Shown: positions 22,801-34,198, counted from the first letter of the stretch. The stretch: 50,566 nucleotides of DNA from Scleroderma bovista (GCA_037178675.1 JAYMGJ010000199.1:1-50566); one strand, 5' to 3'. Notes: a model not told the origin generated them from the letters alone. Numbers and translations: made by a program.

Positions 22801-22970
22801 TTTGTCACCTCAGGCAGCTGATCGCCTTCCCCATTCGATGCAGCGAATGCCATCTGTTCAAGCTGCTTCGTCCATTGATCGCGGCACGTAGGCGACTGTG
22901 CAATGTGCCACTTGATGCCTGCCTCTGTCGCTATAGGTCTCAAGCAATAGTTGCAGCGGTGGGGGGGCAT
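19814..22970 (-). CDS. Plavaka transposase, apparently intact
   Basis: Five exons (22970-22395, 22336-22022, 21966-20616, 20586-20207, 20140-19814) give 982 residues without a stop. The start MPPHRCNYCLRPI opens a C2H2-like zinc finger (CNYC...H...C), followed by an acidic linker and then the Plavaka core: ILSSDKTALSVFSGDKKAWP with its conserved Asp, a cysteine cluster (CNKESRCPRCLVQ), ACITPDILHQLHKGIFHDHL and DHFNVPKIHSLIHY. Plavaka enzymes are RNase H-fold transposases related to CACTA/CMC. Introns are 58, 55, 29 and 66 nt. The 29-nt intron is too short to trust, and that junction (near 20600) could be different. Exon 5 begins at an acceptor that restores frame. The terminal arms of the element flank the gene. 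The lack of decay contrasts with the passenger gene, which suggests recent activity. Confidence 0.9.
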
Positions 22971-23469
22971 GATGTGGTAGGTCAGTCTGAGTATTTCTCC
23001 CAGTGTCTCCTTGTATCTGTGCCCAATGTCTCACTAATTGATGGCTTTGACAATTTGCAATTTACCGGATCATATCAGATGCAATCTACAGTGGATAGGT
23101 GGCACCCCATGTCAACGTTGACAAACTCCAGACCTGGATTTTCTAGGCTATCCTGTGACCATGTCACGATGCGCGTTCATGTCACGAATGTCTGTTGATA
23201 TCTCCAAACAAGACACACATCAACAGAAGATATAAGCCCGCTAAGTGAGTAGTGTGTCCCGCCATAGATCATTCCAACACAAGCCAACACATCGTTCTAG
23301 CCGCATGCTCCCAGCTTCAATTACATGCAAGCTTCAACTATTGCAGGTTATCGCACCGCTGACAAAGAGAATTATAAAGGTTATTCTACCCACACAACTG
23401 TGCAGATCACCAGATTGCCACTGACAACGATATTTAAATAATAAAAAAAGATTCTGGTGGTCGGGTGCG
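22971..23469. promoter_or_regulatory. Divergent intergenic region, transposase / passenger gene
   Basis: About 500 bp between the minus-strand transposase start and the first coding-like exon of the plus-strand passenger gene. It should hold the transposase promoter. No defined box was identified, and a 5' exon of the passenger gene may lie here. Confidence 0.4.
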
Positions 23470-25204
23470 TCGACCATCAGAAAAAGTGAGGCAGGCAGAG
23501 TATGAATGAGAGGAGACAGCCCACCGCCGTGATGCGAGGGCCCAGAAGGACCATGAATGCCATCGCCGCCGCCTATGATTGGAGGAAGGGAGTGAGAACG
23601 AAGATGAGGGGAACAGTGATGAAGGGCAGGGCATCGAGGAGGATGACCTCGATGAAGATGAGGATGGTGGCACTCAGGTAGGTTGTCCCCTCAATTTTTG
23701 TGCACCTCTCTGACAGAAGATCGTTCAGTTTAGCAGCCGGCCTGTCCCCACGAGGCTTAGTACATTGCTTAAGCAGCGCCTCACGTATAGCAACAGCAAA
23801 GTACCCAAGGTTGTGACTGGTAACATTCCTAACCTCAACACTGAAGTGAGTAACATGTATGATTATAGCAAAGTGCTATTCTCAACAGGGACAGGGGGAC
23901 ATGTTCTTCTCCAATGATGAAGACACAGGGCCAACTGCGCACAAACGTTCGTCAGAATGACAGATTGTCAAACAGAAGAACAGGCACGTCGAACATGGGA
24001 GCACTGAAGGTACAGTGACAGACTCCACGAACCGGTGAGTTGGTCATGCCATCATCCAAACAAAATACCTCACTGGAATTAGGAGTGATGTTCGCACCAA
24101 GAGGCGAAGGGAACCCATCGAAGAAGATGGTCCAGAGATCACCGTCATCAAGGCACAAAAACTCACGGAGCATGAAGGTCGCCCATGCGCCAGGGACTAC
24201 GACGACGTCACGCAAGAGTTTATCGTGGCCATTGAAGACTACCGGGCACGCCTCTGTGCCGAGTGTCCTATGCCTGACCATGTACAGGAGACTGCGCTTG
24301 TGAACGTGTCTTGGGCCAAGGTGTTTTGGATCACAGGCGTTAATCTTGTGCGGACCCAGCTCTCCAAACTCGTAAGTTCCTTACTGGCCATCTCGCTATG
24401 CTACTTCTATGTTATATAGATTACCATCCATGGCTCACAAGTTCGCGGCGAGCTCAAGGCCAAGCTCCGCCCCCTAGTTGAGGTTATGTTTAATTTCCAC
24501 AGCAGCCAGACCAAATTAGCAATCAAGAAGAATCATGTGTTAGCGGAGGAATTGAAAGAGGGTGCAAGCTTTGCATTCAAGGTTTGGTAGGCTCCTGTTC
24601 TGGGCGCGCTGGGTGCAACTACTGAAATGTGGTGATTAGCATAGGGCACCCCTGCAAGATGACCGTCGTGGGTTTCTGAAGGTGCCGATCATCCAGAAGG
24701 TTATCAACACAATGTGGTTCGCGAACAAGAATGATGAAGGCATCAAACATCCCACGTGGTTTAAACCATTTCCTCTCCCTGCACTGGCGTTAGTGCTGAC
24801 AGCCATAAGTCGGATTCTTCTGTATGAGTACTGAGTTGACTGTCACTTATTGTGGCTTAGATCGAGTGCTGTGTTGATGAATGGATGACTGGCACACGCA
24901 CAGATCTGGCTTTTACGGTCCAAGACTACCGTGTCACATACGGTGCCCACCTCAAGTGTCTCCAAGATTTTGATGAGGCGACAAAGGAATTCGGGGTGTT
25001 GAAGGGTATTTGTGCCAAGATTTATGAGGAGGGACAGTGAGTATTTTGTCTGCATTCGTTGCAATTATCAACTGTCGAGTTAGGATCCATTCTGGAGCAC
25101 CTGCACCTGCTGCGGAGCCTCAGAACATAGTGTCAGCACAAATTATCGCAGCTGCAATTAAGGAACACCAGGAGGGATCGACGACTGAGGATGAGTCGGA
25201 TTGA
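23470..25204 (+). pseudogene. DUF6532-like passenger gene of the Plavaka element, with stops
   Basis: Several exons separated by short GT-AG introns code for one protein ending TEDESD at 25204. The first part is charged and acidic (SENEDEGNSDEGQGIEEDDL). The second half matches what I know of DUF6532 (PF20149), a basidiomycete domain of unknown function: AIEDYRARLCAECPMPD, VRGELKAKLRPLVEV, IIQKVINTMWFANKNDEGI, ALALVLTAIECCVDEWMTGT. It is read away from the transposase inside the same transposon. TGA stops occur in the N-terminal exons (23507-23509, 23576-23578 and near 23957), at places where Arg (CGA) would fit, while the C-terminal half is open. Either a decayed gene or one whose first exons I have placed wrongly. 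Function is unknown; a role in transposition is only suggested by its position. Confidence 0.6.
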
Positions 25205-26232
25205 TCTAAGTTATCTAGCTCTGTGTCAAGCACTATTAGTGTGAAATGGATATTCTATTGTGCCACATACTGCCTGATTAAGGTATTGAGACTATGTTGT
25301 GCTACACTGTTGTGATAGCAAGTGGCAATGGAAGTCAAGATAGTAGTTGAAGGGTCTATGTTACAATATATAGTCTTGGTAGCCTCCATAGCAGCCCTGC
25401 TACATTGGATATATATTTACATGTCAAACTATGGCTACTATAGAGTGCTATAGATTTCTTGCAGGGTGCTATATTGCCTTTATATTGGGGACTTGTCTAT
25501 GGAACTTTGAGTGCTATAGAGGCTATATAGTACTATATTGCCATGTGTTTTTTTCCTGATGTGTAAGTGCAGGTTAGCATACTGTAAAAGAAGCACAGGC
25601 CAAAGGTTTACATACAGTAAAATTGGTAATGGCTAATGATTGCTCAAATTGTAGAAGTAGGCTGGCCGACCAATGTAAGAGTATGTCTGCAGACCTGTGT
25701 GTCAGTGAGTGCCCATACAAAAGCATTACCAGTTTTACAGTACGCAAATCAGTCAGACTGTGTGCAAAACCAGCACTGGTTGTGTCATATGACTGACCTC
25801 ACACGATCACGTGACCTAGTCTCATACAAAAAAATCACATGGCCTAGTCTGAATACATTGTTTCGCAATTCATACATATGATTAAGTCCATTACAAACTG
25901 CAATACAAGCAAAAAAAAGGAAAAAAAAAGAAGGTAATCAGACTGGCAAGAGGGGGCCCTCCCCTTGACAGTCCACCTCCCAGAGAAAAAAGTCTACTAT
26001 GTAAAATTTCGCATCAAATCGATGATTTAAAAGACAAAATCTGTAATAGCATTTAGAATTAGTAAGAAATAGGATAAATACACTTACCTTCATGCTCAAA
26101 ATGAAAATAGCAAATATTATCATGCAACCTGGTTGCTATTACTATAAAAATATATGGTTAGCATGTAAATACATAAGGAAGATTGAACCCACACACCAAT
26201 ATTGAGACAAGGAAGACAAACAGGAGGTGTGC
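25205..26232. other. Plavaka internal spacer
   Basis: No gene was recognised. Around 25240-25540 there are many short tagtgctata / gctatatagtac motifs, and a copy of the actgtaaaag...cacaggcc motif of the terminal arms appears near 25575. From about 25900 the sequence is A-rich. Confidence 0.5.
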
Positions 26233-26990
26233 TTGCACACCTACACACCGGCATCAAAACAAATAATCCCCCAGACCAAAAGATGAGCGGGAGGAGTGCA
26301 AGCGCACCCACACACCGGCATCAAAACAAATAATCCCCCAGATCCAAAAAGTGGGAGGGGTGCAAGCACACCCACACACCAGCCCCAAGACAAACAATCC
26401 CCCAGACCAAAAGACAAGTGGGAGGAGTGCAAGCACACCCACACACCGGTGTCAAAACAAGTAATCCCCCAGACCCAAATGAGGAGTGGGAGGTGCAAGC
26501 GCACCCACACACCAGCCCCAAGACAAATAATCCCCCAGACCAAAAGACGAGTGGGAGGAGTGCAAGTGCACCCACACACTGGCATCAAGACAAATAATCC
26601 CTCAGACCCAAAAGAGGAGTGGGAGGGGTGCGAGCACACCCACACACCAGCCTCAAGACACATAATCCCCCAGACCCAAATGAGGAGTGGGAGGGGTGCA
26701 AGCACACCCACACACCAGCCTCAAGACAAATAATCCCCCAGACCAAAAGATGAGCGGGAGGAGTGCAAGTGCACCCACACACTGGCGTCAAGACATATAA
26801 TCCCCCAGACCCAAAAGAGGAGTGGGAGGGGTGCAAGCGCACCCACACACCAGCCTCAAGACACATAATCCCCCAGACCCAAAAGAGGAGTGGGAGGGGT
26901 GCAAGCACACCCACACACCAGCCTCAAGACAAATAATCCCCCAGATCCAAAAAGACAAGCAGGATGGTTGCACACACCCACACACTGGTG
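26233..26990. repeat. 68-bp minisatellite, about 11 units
   Basis: Tandem units of 68 bp, for example with gtgcaag starting at 26831 and again at 26899. Each unit has gcacccacacaccagcc, then caagacaaataatcccccag, then gaggagtgggaggggtgc. Units vary in a few positions (accggcatcaaa or accagcctcaag). Long Cys/Gly-rich frames on the minus strand arise only because 68-bp periods cycle through frames; I do not regard them as genes. Confidence 0.88.
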
Positions 26991-28139
26991 TCAAGATACA
27001 TGATCTACCAGACCCAAATGAAGACATTATTAGTATAAACAGATACAAAATAGACCATACCTGTGTACTCAACACTGGTAGTCCGAAACTAGCCCACAGG
27101 CCCAAGCACTAATAAAAAGAAGACATTAGTATAAGGAAACCCAAGATAGAACATACCTGTGTACTCAATTTCTTTTCTATTAGGCAGGCTGCAGTCCTGC
27201 CTAATGGAAAGGAGGTGTTGAGTGAAGACATGCTGGAAGGTGTGAAGGAGAAGTGAAAATTTTCAAACTCAGCTTGTGGCTGAGATGTGGCTTGTAGACT
27301 GCATCTTTTGCAACTCAACAGGCTTATGTTACAACACTGCCCTTGGTGCTATAGTGGTTGATTAGTTCTTATCTACTGTGGTACTTAGATCTCTGATACT
27401 ATATTTTATTGTGTGATAAGTAGTAGTGGAATGACCGAAATTTTTCAAACCCAGATGCTTATATAATCCAAAAGCAGACAAAGCCTCTCTACCTGTGTGC
27501 TCAGGCTAAGTTCCTGCCTTCCTGTGCCCTATCCCTTTGGTCTATATACTGTACATAGTATCAGATATCTTGTAAGATCACAGCTATATCATCAAATGAG
27601 TGTGTGAGAGCCTCTGGATAGTTGGGAAAAGATGTAGGGGTAAAAACAAAAAAAGCATTCACATTTTTGATACATTGGACATCCACACTTCTAGACTGCA
27701 TCCCCTTTGGGGGATAATGTGTGCCTGCAACATATACCAAGTGCATTGAGTGGTGTGGAGTCTCTGAAGTGCTGTGTCACATTCTCCTCTTGCTGGTATG
27801 ACACCCTGAGGGGCTCTTACTGCGAGTGTTGGCATGTTTGGGATGGTTGGTAACTGTAGTAGTATACTATTACTGCTTATCTATCACATGAACCTGGAGG
27901 GTGACCGCTCCAAGGGCAAGCAGGAAGGCAAACACTACCTTTTTGAAAATAGGGGCTCTATTGGTCCCCAGAGTGAATATTTATTTTCTGAGTATCTAGA
28001 AGGCTTAAGGATACTATATAGTAGTCACTGTACCCTCGCCAGGTCCACACCTCGATGTGGAAGAGTATGGGAAGTAAAATAACATGATGGAGGGCGTGGG
28101 AAAGCTTACAAAAAAATGTGGAGACTTTGAAAACATATC
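26991..28139. other. Plavaka internal spacer with one strong hairpin
   Basis: No protein recognised. A 10-bp inverted repeat (attaggcagg at 27179-27188, cctgcctaat at 27196-27205) with a 7-nt loop lies in an agacattagtataa-type context that repeats at about 27024 and 27122. The rest holds only short frames without family resemblance. Confidence 0.5.
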
Positions 28140-29784
28140 AAACATTGCTTTTACAGACACAAACCTGTTGGCTGTACTGGTTTTACAGTATGCAAACTTG
28201 GGCCTGTACTGCTTTTACAGTACATAAACCTGTCGGGCTGTACTGATTTTACAGTACACACACCTGTTGGCTATACTGGTTTTACAGTATGCAGACCTAT
28301 GTTTACAGTATGCAAACCTGGTAGCCTGTACTGCTTTTACAGTACACAAACCTGCCAGCCTGTACCAACTTTGTAATACACTGTGAATTTTCCACATGCT
28401 GGATTACCACAGTTTGATGTTGTTATGACTTATAGGCATGAACAAATTTTCTAATCATCCGGCCAACCCTAGTTGTGCCATGTATGTCTCCTGTCAGCCT
28501 GTCCCAGCTTTACAGGCATCAACACATTTTCCAATTATCTGGCCAGCCCCAGTTTTGCCATGTCTGTCTCCTGCTGGCCTGTCCAAGCTTTACAGGCATC
28601 AACATATTTTCTAATCATCTGGCTGACCCTAATTCTGCCACGTCTGTGTCCTGTCGGCCTGTCCCACCTTTACAGGCATCAACACATTTTCCAATTATCC
28701 GGCCAGCCCCAGTTTTGCCATGTATGTTGCCTGTTGGCCTGTCCCACTTTACATGCATCAACAATATTTCCAATCATCTGGCTGACCCTAGTTTTGCCAT
28801 GTGTTTCATCTGTTGGCCTGTCCCAATCTTACAGGCATCAACTAATTTCCCTGTAGGCTGGCCTACCCCAGTTTTACAATATTATTGATCATTGGCCTGT
28901 CCCCGCTTTACAGGCCTTAACTGATTTTCTCATCCTCCAGCCGACCCTAGTTTTGCCATGTTTGTTACCTGTTCGCCGGTCCCTCTTTTGCATTAAATGG
29001 CTGATTATGAAATACCACTAGGAAATGTAGTAGTTCTATGTCATGACCGTGACATCCGATCACCCTGTACCCTATTGTCTGATCGCGTCCATGCGTTCAC
29101 CGCCCGTTTTATTGTATGTACTCCCTTTTCCGTTTCTTTCTATCTGTCCTGTATCACCACCGATCGGTGAGCGCGCTGTCCGTTTCTGTCTCTCTGTTCG
29201 ATTACCTAATATGTTTCCTTTCTCGTTTCCGGTTACTATACATTCCCGTTCCCGTTCCATTACTAATACAATGTCTATCGGTAATCTGGTTATCGCACTT
29301 ACCGTACTTACTCAGTGCGCAGCGCTGCGTTCGTCATTCGTCGGTAAACCCGACTTCCCGTACATCGCCTCATCCGTTCCACTCAGTATAAATACCTAGA
29401 TACTTGGTCTGTTGTAGTTTCAGTTCGAATATCGAATAAGATACTTCTCCTCTGTTCTCCCTTCGCACTCTCCGTCTCTGTCTCATGCAAGCACTTGGTC
29501 GTAGACCGTTTACCCTCGGGCTCTCCGTTAGATCCTCGGTTGGCCTTCCTATTACTCGGGAAGCGCGACTACGCTACGTAGTATCTCGGTCTTACCGCTA
29601 GGCCAACCTCTGACCCCCAGACCCCCCGTAGAGATCAGATCGGTGAAGAACCGGTCTTGACATTCTATCATAATACCATACACCAGCCAGTCCTGGTTTT
29701 GCCATCCTGTTCAAATGTTGGCCTGACCTAGGTTTACAGTGCTTCGGCCAGCACTGGCTAGTCCCACTTTTACAAGGGTCAGTG
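28140..29784. repeat. Plavaka right terminal arm
   Basis: Reverse complement of the left arm. The GTACTG-N6-CAGTAC dyads lie at 28206-28223, 28240-28257 and 28328-28345, followed by the 80-bp units (28440-29010) and the terminal block ending gggtcagtg. A solo LTR (29039-29662) splits the arm. Removing that LTR leaves an arm of about 1 kb, matching the left side. Confidence 0.85.
29039..29662 (+). mobile_element. Young solo LTR, family LTR3 (short form), with target duplication
   Basis: 624 bp from tgtcatgacc to gtcttgaca, flanked by TTCTA on both sides (29034-29038 and 29663-29667), inside the right arm of Plavaka. A TATA-like gtataaata lies near 29388. It is the same family as the LTRs of gypsy B but lacks their extra sequence of roughly 2 kb. 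It is rich in CG dinucleotides, unlike the gypsy B LTRs, so it is the youngest LTR insertion in the window. Confidence 0.92.
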
Positions 29785-29794
29785 ACTGAACTAT

Positions 29795-29989
29795 GTGCTC
29801 CATCTCCATCTCTGTCTCTCTTGACCAGAACCTATGCAAGGGATCAACACTCATATCCTTAGTTGTTGAATCCAAGTGGTCACCAACTCCAGCCAGACTA
29901 ATCTCTCATCCAGCCCTCTGCCCTCCTCCCTCCACTGTTTCCATCCAGACTTGACCAGACCTCCTACTGGAGTTGACCCGGACTTGACA
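29795..29989 (+). mobile_element. Gypsy A 5' LTR (LTR2), second part
   Basis: Continues LTR2 after the Plavaka insertion: tgaccagaacctatgcaagg here corresponds to tgaccggaacctacgcaagg in the solo copy near 15970. It ends cggacttgaca at 29989. Gypsy A internal sequence starts at 29990. Confidence 0.85.
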
Positions 29990-30058
29990 GTATTTCAGAC
30001 TCACACTTGTGTGGGTTCACTATTTGAAACTCATATGCTCTACTAGCCCTTCTTCCTT

Positions 30059-30571
30059 ATGACTATGACTATGCGCTCTCATGCCTGTACCACTGCAGCA
30101 CTTGCTGAAGAAGCAGGAGCAGTAGATGACCTCCACCTTTCTGCTGCCCAGCAAGCCCTGTCTAACCACAGGCAACCTCCGGCTTTGGTAAGCCAATTCC
30201 AGAGCTTCACAGCTCGAAACCCACCAGTGTCTGTAACTCTGTGTCATGATGCTGCATCTCAGAGCCTTCATGGTTCTGCAGACTTAGGTCACCATGGATC
30301 TGCTCCTGGTGACAGGTTTCCCTACCGTCGTGACTCCACTCCAGAGTGTCACAAACCTGGCAATTCCAATGGTTTGGCCCAGAAGATGGTCCCGGAGATG
30401 ATCTGGACAACCCTGGAGGTGGCGACAACAACAACAACAACAACAACAATGAGTTTGTCAACACCCCAGAAGAGCTAGACCCTGGTCTAGCTGTTTTCCA
30501 CAATCTAGCCATCGCCATCAACTGCCTCTCCCATTCTTCCCACTGGACCAACAAGTCCTCTTCCTCCCATG
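30059..30571 (+). pseudogene. Gypsy A gag, 5' part
   Basis: The N-terminal gag region of a Ty3/gypsy element starts just after the LTR (MTMTMRSHACTT). Coding resemblance moves to another frame by about 30350, where DDLDNPGGGDNNNN and ELDPGLAVFHNLAIAI appear; the latter motif is shared in form with the gypsy B gag (EEASLVIFNNLSIAIDRL). So there is a frameshift around 30330-30400. At 30571 the gene is cut by gypsy B. The reading frame continues correctly at 42223, using one copy of the CCATG duplication. Confidence 0.8.
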
Positions 30572-33297
30572 TGTCAAGACCAGTTCTTCACCAATCTGAT
30601 CTCTACGAGGGGTCTGGGGGTCAGGGGTTGGTCTAGCAGTAAGACCAAGATGCTACATAGTGTAGTTGCGCTTCCCAAGTAGTAGGAAGGCTGACTGAGG
30701 GTCTGATGGAGAGTCCAAGGGTAAATGGTCAACAACTGAGTGCTTGCACGAGGGCAGAGACAGAGAGTACGAAGGGAGAACAAATGAGAAGTATCTTATT
30801 TGATATTCAAACTGAAACTACAAGAGACTGAGTATCTAGGTATTTATACTGAGTGGAGTGGATGAGGCAGATGTACAGGAAGTCAGGATTACCAATGAAC
30901 GACGAGCACAGTCACACTGCGCACTGAGTAAGTATGGTAAGTGCAATAACCGGATTACCAATAGGTATCATATTAGTAAAGCAACGGGATGGGAACATAT
31001 AGTAACCAGAAACAAGAAAGGAAACACATTAGGTAATTGTACAGAGGGACAGAATGGACAAAATGCTCACTGATCGGTGGTGATACAGGACAGATAGAGA
31101 GAAATGGAAAAGGGAGTACATACAATAAAATGGACGGTGAACGTGTGGACATGATCGGACAATAGGGTACAGGGTGATCGGATGTCACGGTGTGAGTCAA
31201 AGTGTGGATTTGGATCGGCGTAATAACCCAAACACAACACCAACAAAGGACTACGGAATTGTGCGAGTGGTGGTTTACCTCTGTGGTGTCCAGAGAGGAT
31301 GTGCTGAGGAGGGGGGAAGGGGATCTACACCAACAGGGTGATGTAGACAATGATGCAGGATACTCCTGGGGTACAGGAGAAATAGATGACGAAGGGGATA
31401 GGGGTCTAGACTCTTCCTAAAGCCTAGGAAGTGTCAAAGCAGGGATTGAGGTGACTGGGACTGAAGTAGCAATACTACACCTAGAGGTTGGTGCAGCAAA
31501 GGGGCAAGGGGCCTCCTGACATCCAGAAGCAATGGGATATGAAGGATAGACAGGCTAGACTCCGCTTGAGCCTAGAGAAATACTTGGACTTGAATAGATT
31601 GAATAAAACTTGAATATCAGAGTCTTTAGACCTTCACTGAAGCCTACAAAACTCAAAGAGCTGAGGGGATACTGACTGAGAGTGTCTGAGAGAGGGATAA
31701 TTTTGTGCAATTGGGTCTCTCCTCACTGGGCTGAGCCCAGGGGTTTAAATACATGGGGGGGCACAGCATTAAAGTACAAAAAGAGAAGGGAGTAAGCAGA
31801 ATTTGTCAAGGATTGGTAAGGGATTGGTAAGAGCTTTGTAAGGGGTTTGTAAGCAATCAGTAAGCAAGGGATAAGCAGGAATTAGTAAGCATAGGGAGCA
31901 TGAATAAGCTGTTGAGTAAAGGAATGAGTAAGCTGCATGACAAGATTGATTGGTAAGGGAGTGAGTCATCAGCTGAGTAATATACCAAAAATGCAAAAGG
32001 GATAGAGTAATACTGATGACAAGAGAGCATCAGTAAGCAAGGGATGAGTCACTGCACAGCAGAAGGAGTCATTGATGCACAGCCTAAGAAGTTTGATGGG
32101 GGGCTGTGTACCATCAGGAATTTGATGGGACAACAATGGGGAAGACCTGAGATTAATAGGGGAATTGATCCGTGACAAAACAGCCACAAGAAGGGTACCA
32201 GGGGTCCAGAGGTCTTTTGGGGGGTCAGCATACACTAAGGTATAGTGCATGTGTTCTAGCGCTGCTGAAGCGCAACCATGGGCTCCCTTGATGAGCTCTC
32301 TTCTGGGAAAGAACGAGAGAGGGTTCTTCTTCCTAATAGCACTATAAAGTGGGGGCATAACTGTCATGGTGCTGGGGGACGTCATCTGAATGTAGGGAAG
32401 CGGATAGAGTATTGAATTCAACGCATCCAGGGAAGTGAGATGAACAACAGAGGAAGATGGACATGGCAAGTATCTGGGAGGAAGGGACCATAGGCTCAGG
32501 GCTCAGGGGACACAGAGAAAACCAGAGAAGACTTTTCAAGCTTGACAATAGACCTAAGATGACCAAAGTACGTCCTTGATGCAGGACTGACGAGGAGAAC
32601 ACGCTGACTGAGAACGAGAGGGACTGAGCAGGCTGGGAAGATATGTGCCAGGCAGTGCACGGGAACTCTGGGAGAGGCTGTCCTAAGAGCAGGACATAGT
32701 GGAGATCTGCAGCAATAGCGGAGAAATGACCCAGAGAAAACACGGACTCCATAGTGAGCAATGAAGCAAATGTCTGGATTGCGGGGGGAATATCTCTGTG
32801 GGAAATGAACAGATTTGTGTCGGAACTTGACAGGCAGATAGACCACATTCTAGGCTCTCTGAAGATATAGTCATGTGCCTGATAGCTTCAGAAATGATGG
32901 AGCTATTCAAAATATCGGAATGCCAGCACTGGGCACCTAAAAATGACATTTGGGTGCTAAAAATCATTTCTTCTCTTTCTCCTTTGTTTCTCCATCAATT
33001 ATTCAGCTTCTTTGATCGTTCTGGTATGGGAGTTGGACTGCAGATGTGTGCATTCCTTTCTCATGCCACAATTGATGTTATTCCTTCAGTTTCTTCTGCT
33101 TCTTGGCAGTTCTTGTGCGAGGGATGACTGCCAGACGTTGGCATTCATCTCTTGCTCCAGGATAGTCTTCTTGTGCGATAGATGGCTATGATGAGGGTCC
33201 ATTGTGCTTATCCTTCACATAAGGATCATTCAATATAGGTGTTATCTTCCATGTTCACTGTACCAAACCTGTTTGGTGCATGACAACAGTCGTGACA
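30572..33297 (-). mobile_element. Gypsy B 3' LTR (LTR3, long form)
   Basis: 2726 bp, from tgtcaagacc to gtcgtgaca on the plus strand. About 30572-31180 aligns with the 624-bp solo LTR. The remaining part (about 31190-33285) has no counterpart in the solo LTR but aligns with the other gypsy B LTR. Minus-strand frames (31969-32848) are partly conserved between the two LTRs simply because LTRs are copies of each other, and they resemble no family I know. Confidence 0.85.
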
Positions 33298-33312
33298 GTA
33301 TTTACCTCTTAG

Positions 33313-34198
33313 GGCCAAGCCCATGAGGCTGCCAGGAAGAAGGCTGAGGAAGAGGCGAGAAGGGTTGCTGAAGAGAAACAGAGAGCCAAAGAAGAGGTGA
33401 AGCGAGTCACCGAGGCGAAGAAGGCCACTGAGGAGAAAGCACGAGCCGACTTCAAGGCGAGGTGCAAGGCAGAGGCAGAGGTGAGGGCAAGAGAGAAGGC
33501 CGAGTTGCTTGTGGCTGGTGAGGCAATGAGGGAGTGTTTGGGGCTGGGGCCAAAGCCTAAGGTGTGTGGCCAATTAATATTTTATTGGCCTTTGCTGATT
33601 TATTATTTGATTAGCCTCGTCAAGTCACTGCCCATTCCAACACGGGCATAATGGGGTTCAAGCCCCCTTGCGACCAATGCAGGTGGAGTGGTGACAGTGG
33701 TGGGTGCAAGCTGGCTGACAGTGCGTGCACACCAACTTGCAGTCAGTGTCAACGATCCAAGGTCAAGTGCACCTTCGGTGGGTTGACGGCAGCGATGGAA
33801 AGGTTGGTGAGTGGGGAGAAGGGGAAACAGGGTGAGAAGGCGGAGGTGAACACATTGCCGAGGGGAGGGGAGAAGTGAAAGCGGTTGAGGAAGATGATCG
33901 TGGATGCTGCTAGCACTGAGGAGATTGAGGTGGCATTGGAGGGTGTATTGGTGGCTGGGCCATTGACTTCGCCAGACCCAGTTGTGCTGGTCTTGGACTG
34001 CTGACTCGGAGAGGTCATTGTGGCCATCGACTGGAATACAAGGGAGTTGGTGAAGCTGGGTCAGCAGGTGGAAGGGATTGCCTGGGAGACAAAGAGGGCG
34101 GCTGATGCGAGGGATCTGAAAGGCAAGGGCAAGGTGATGCCCAAGGGGAGTGAAGAGCAGGAGGAGTTGGATGAGATGGACAGGGAAGGCAAAGAGTG
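33313..34198 (+). pseudogene. Antisense zinc-cluster (fungal Zn2Cys6-like) gene inside gypsy B
   Basis: The reading frame opens after a splice-acceptor-like cttag (to 33312) with an Ala/Glu/Arg/Lys-rich coiled-coil-like segment (RKKAEEEARRVAEEKQRAKE). A GT-AG intron of 53 nt (33562-33614) is in phase 0 and joins it in frame to PPCDQCRWSGD, then ACTPTCSQCQRSKVKCTFGG. The cysteines follow C-x2-C-x8-C-x6-C-x3-C-x2-C-x5-C, similar to fungal binuclear zinc clusters. A TGA at 33876 interrupts EK-KRLRKM where Arg would fit, and a second stop lies further on; the frame then ends near 34198. It lies opposite to gag-pol, between the chromodomain end and the 3' LTR. The 5' exon is not identified and may be in the LTR. 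DNA or RNA binding is only suggested by the cysteines. Confidence 0.55.

Larger units (their letters stand above)
18340..29794. mobile_element. Plavaka (CACTA/CMC-type) DNA transposon
   Basis: The ends are inverted copies: atagttcagtCACTGaccc at the left and the reverse complement gggtCAGTGactgaactat at the right, showing the CACTR terminus of the CACTA/CMC superfamily. Arms of about 1 kb on each side are near identical in inverted orientation; the chance frames at 19063-19245 and 28215-28397 differ at 1 of 60 residues, so the insertion is young. Inside are an intact transposase (minus), a divergent passenger pseudogene (plus) and a 68-bp minisatellite. The right arm carries a solo LTR (29039-29662). 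The element interrupts the gypsy A LTR. The exact target duplication is unclear because both flanks are ccatctccatc-like. Confidence 0.88.

Noticed and set aside
26241..26914. Long Cys/Gly-rich minus-strand frames
   Set aside because: They are products of the 68-bp minisatellite, whose period cycles through all frames; stops are absent by chance of the unit.
32342..32848. 168-residue minus-strand frame, with a counterpart at 41187-41684
   Set aside because: Similarity between the two is explained by their lying in paired LTRs; no known family and neither frame is better kept than its surroundings.
31190..33285. Independent transposon inserted separately in each gypsy B LTR
   Set aside because: The extra part is at the same place in both LTRs apart from small deletions, as expected if it was part of the LTR before insertion.
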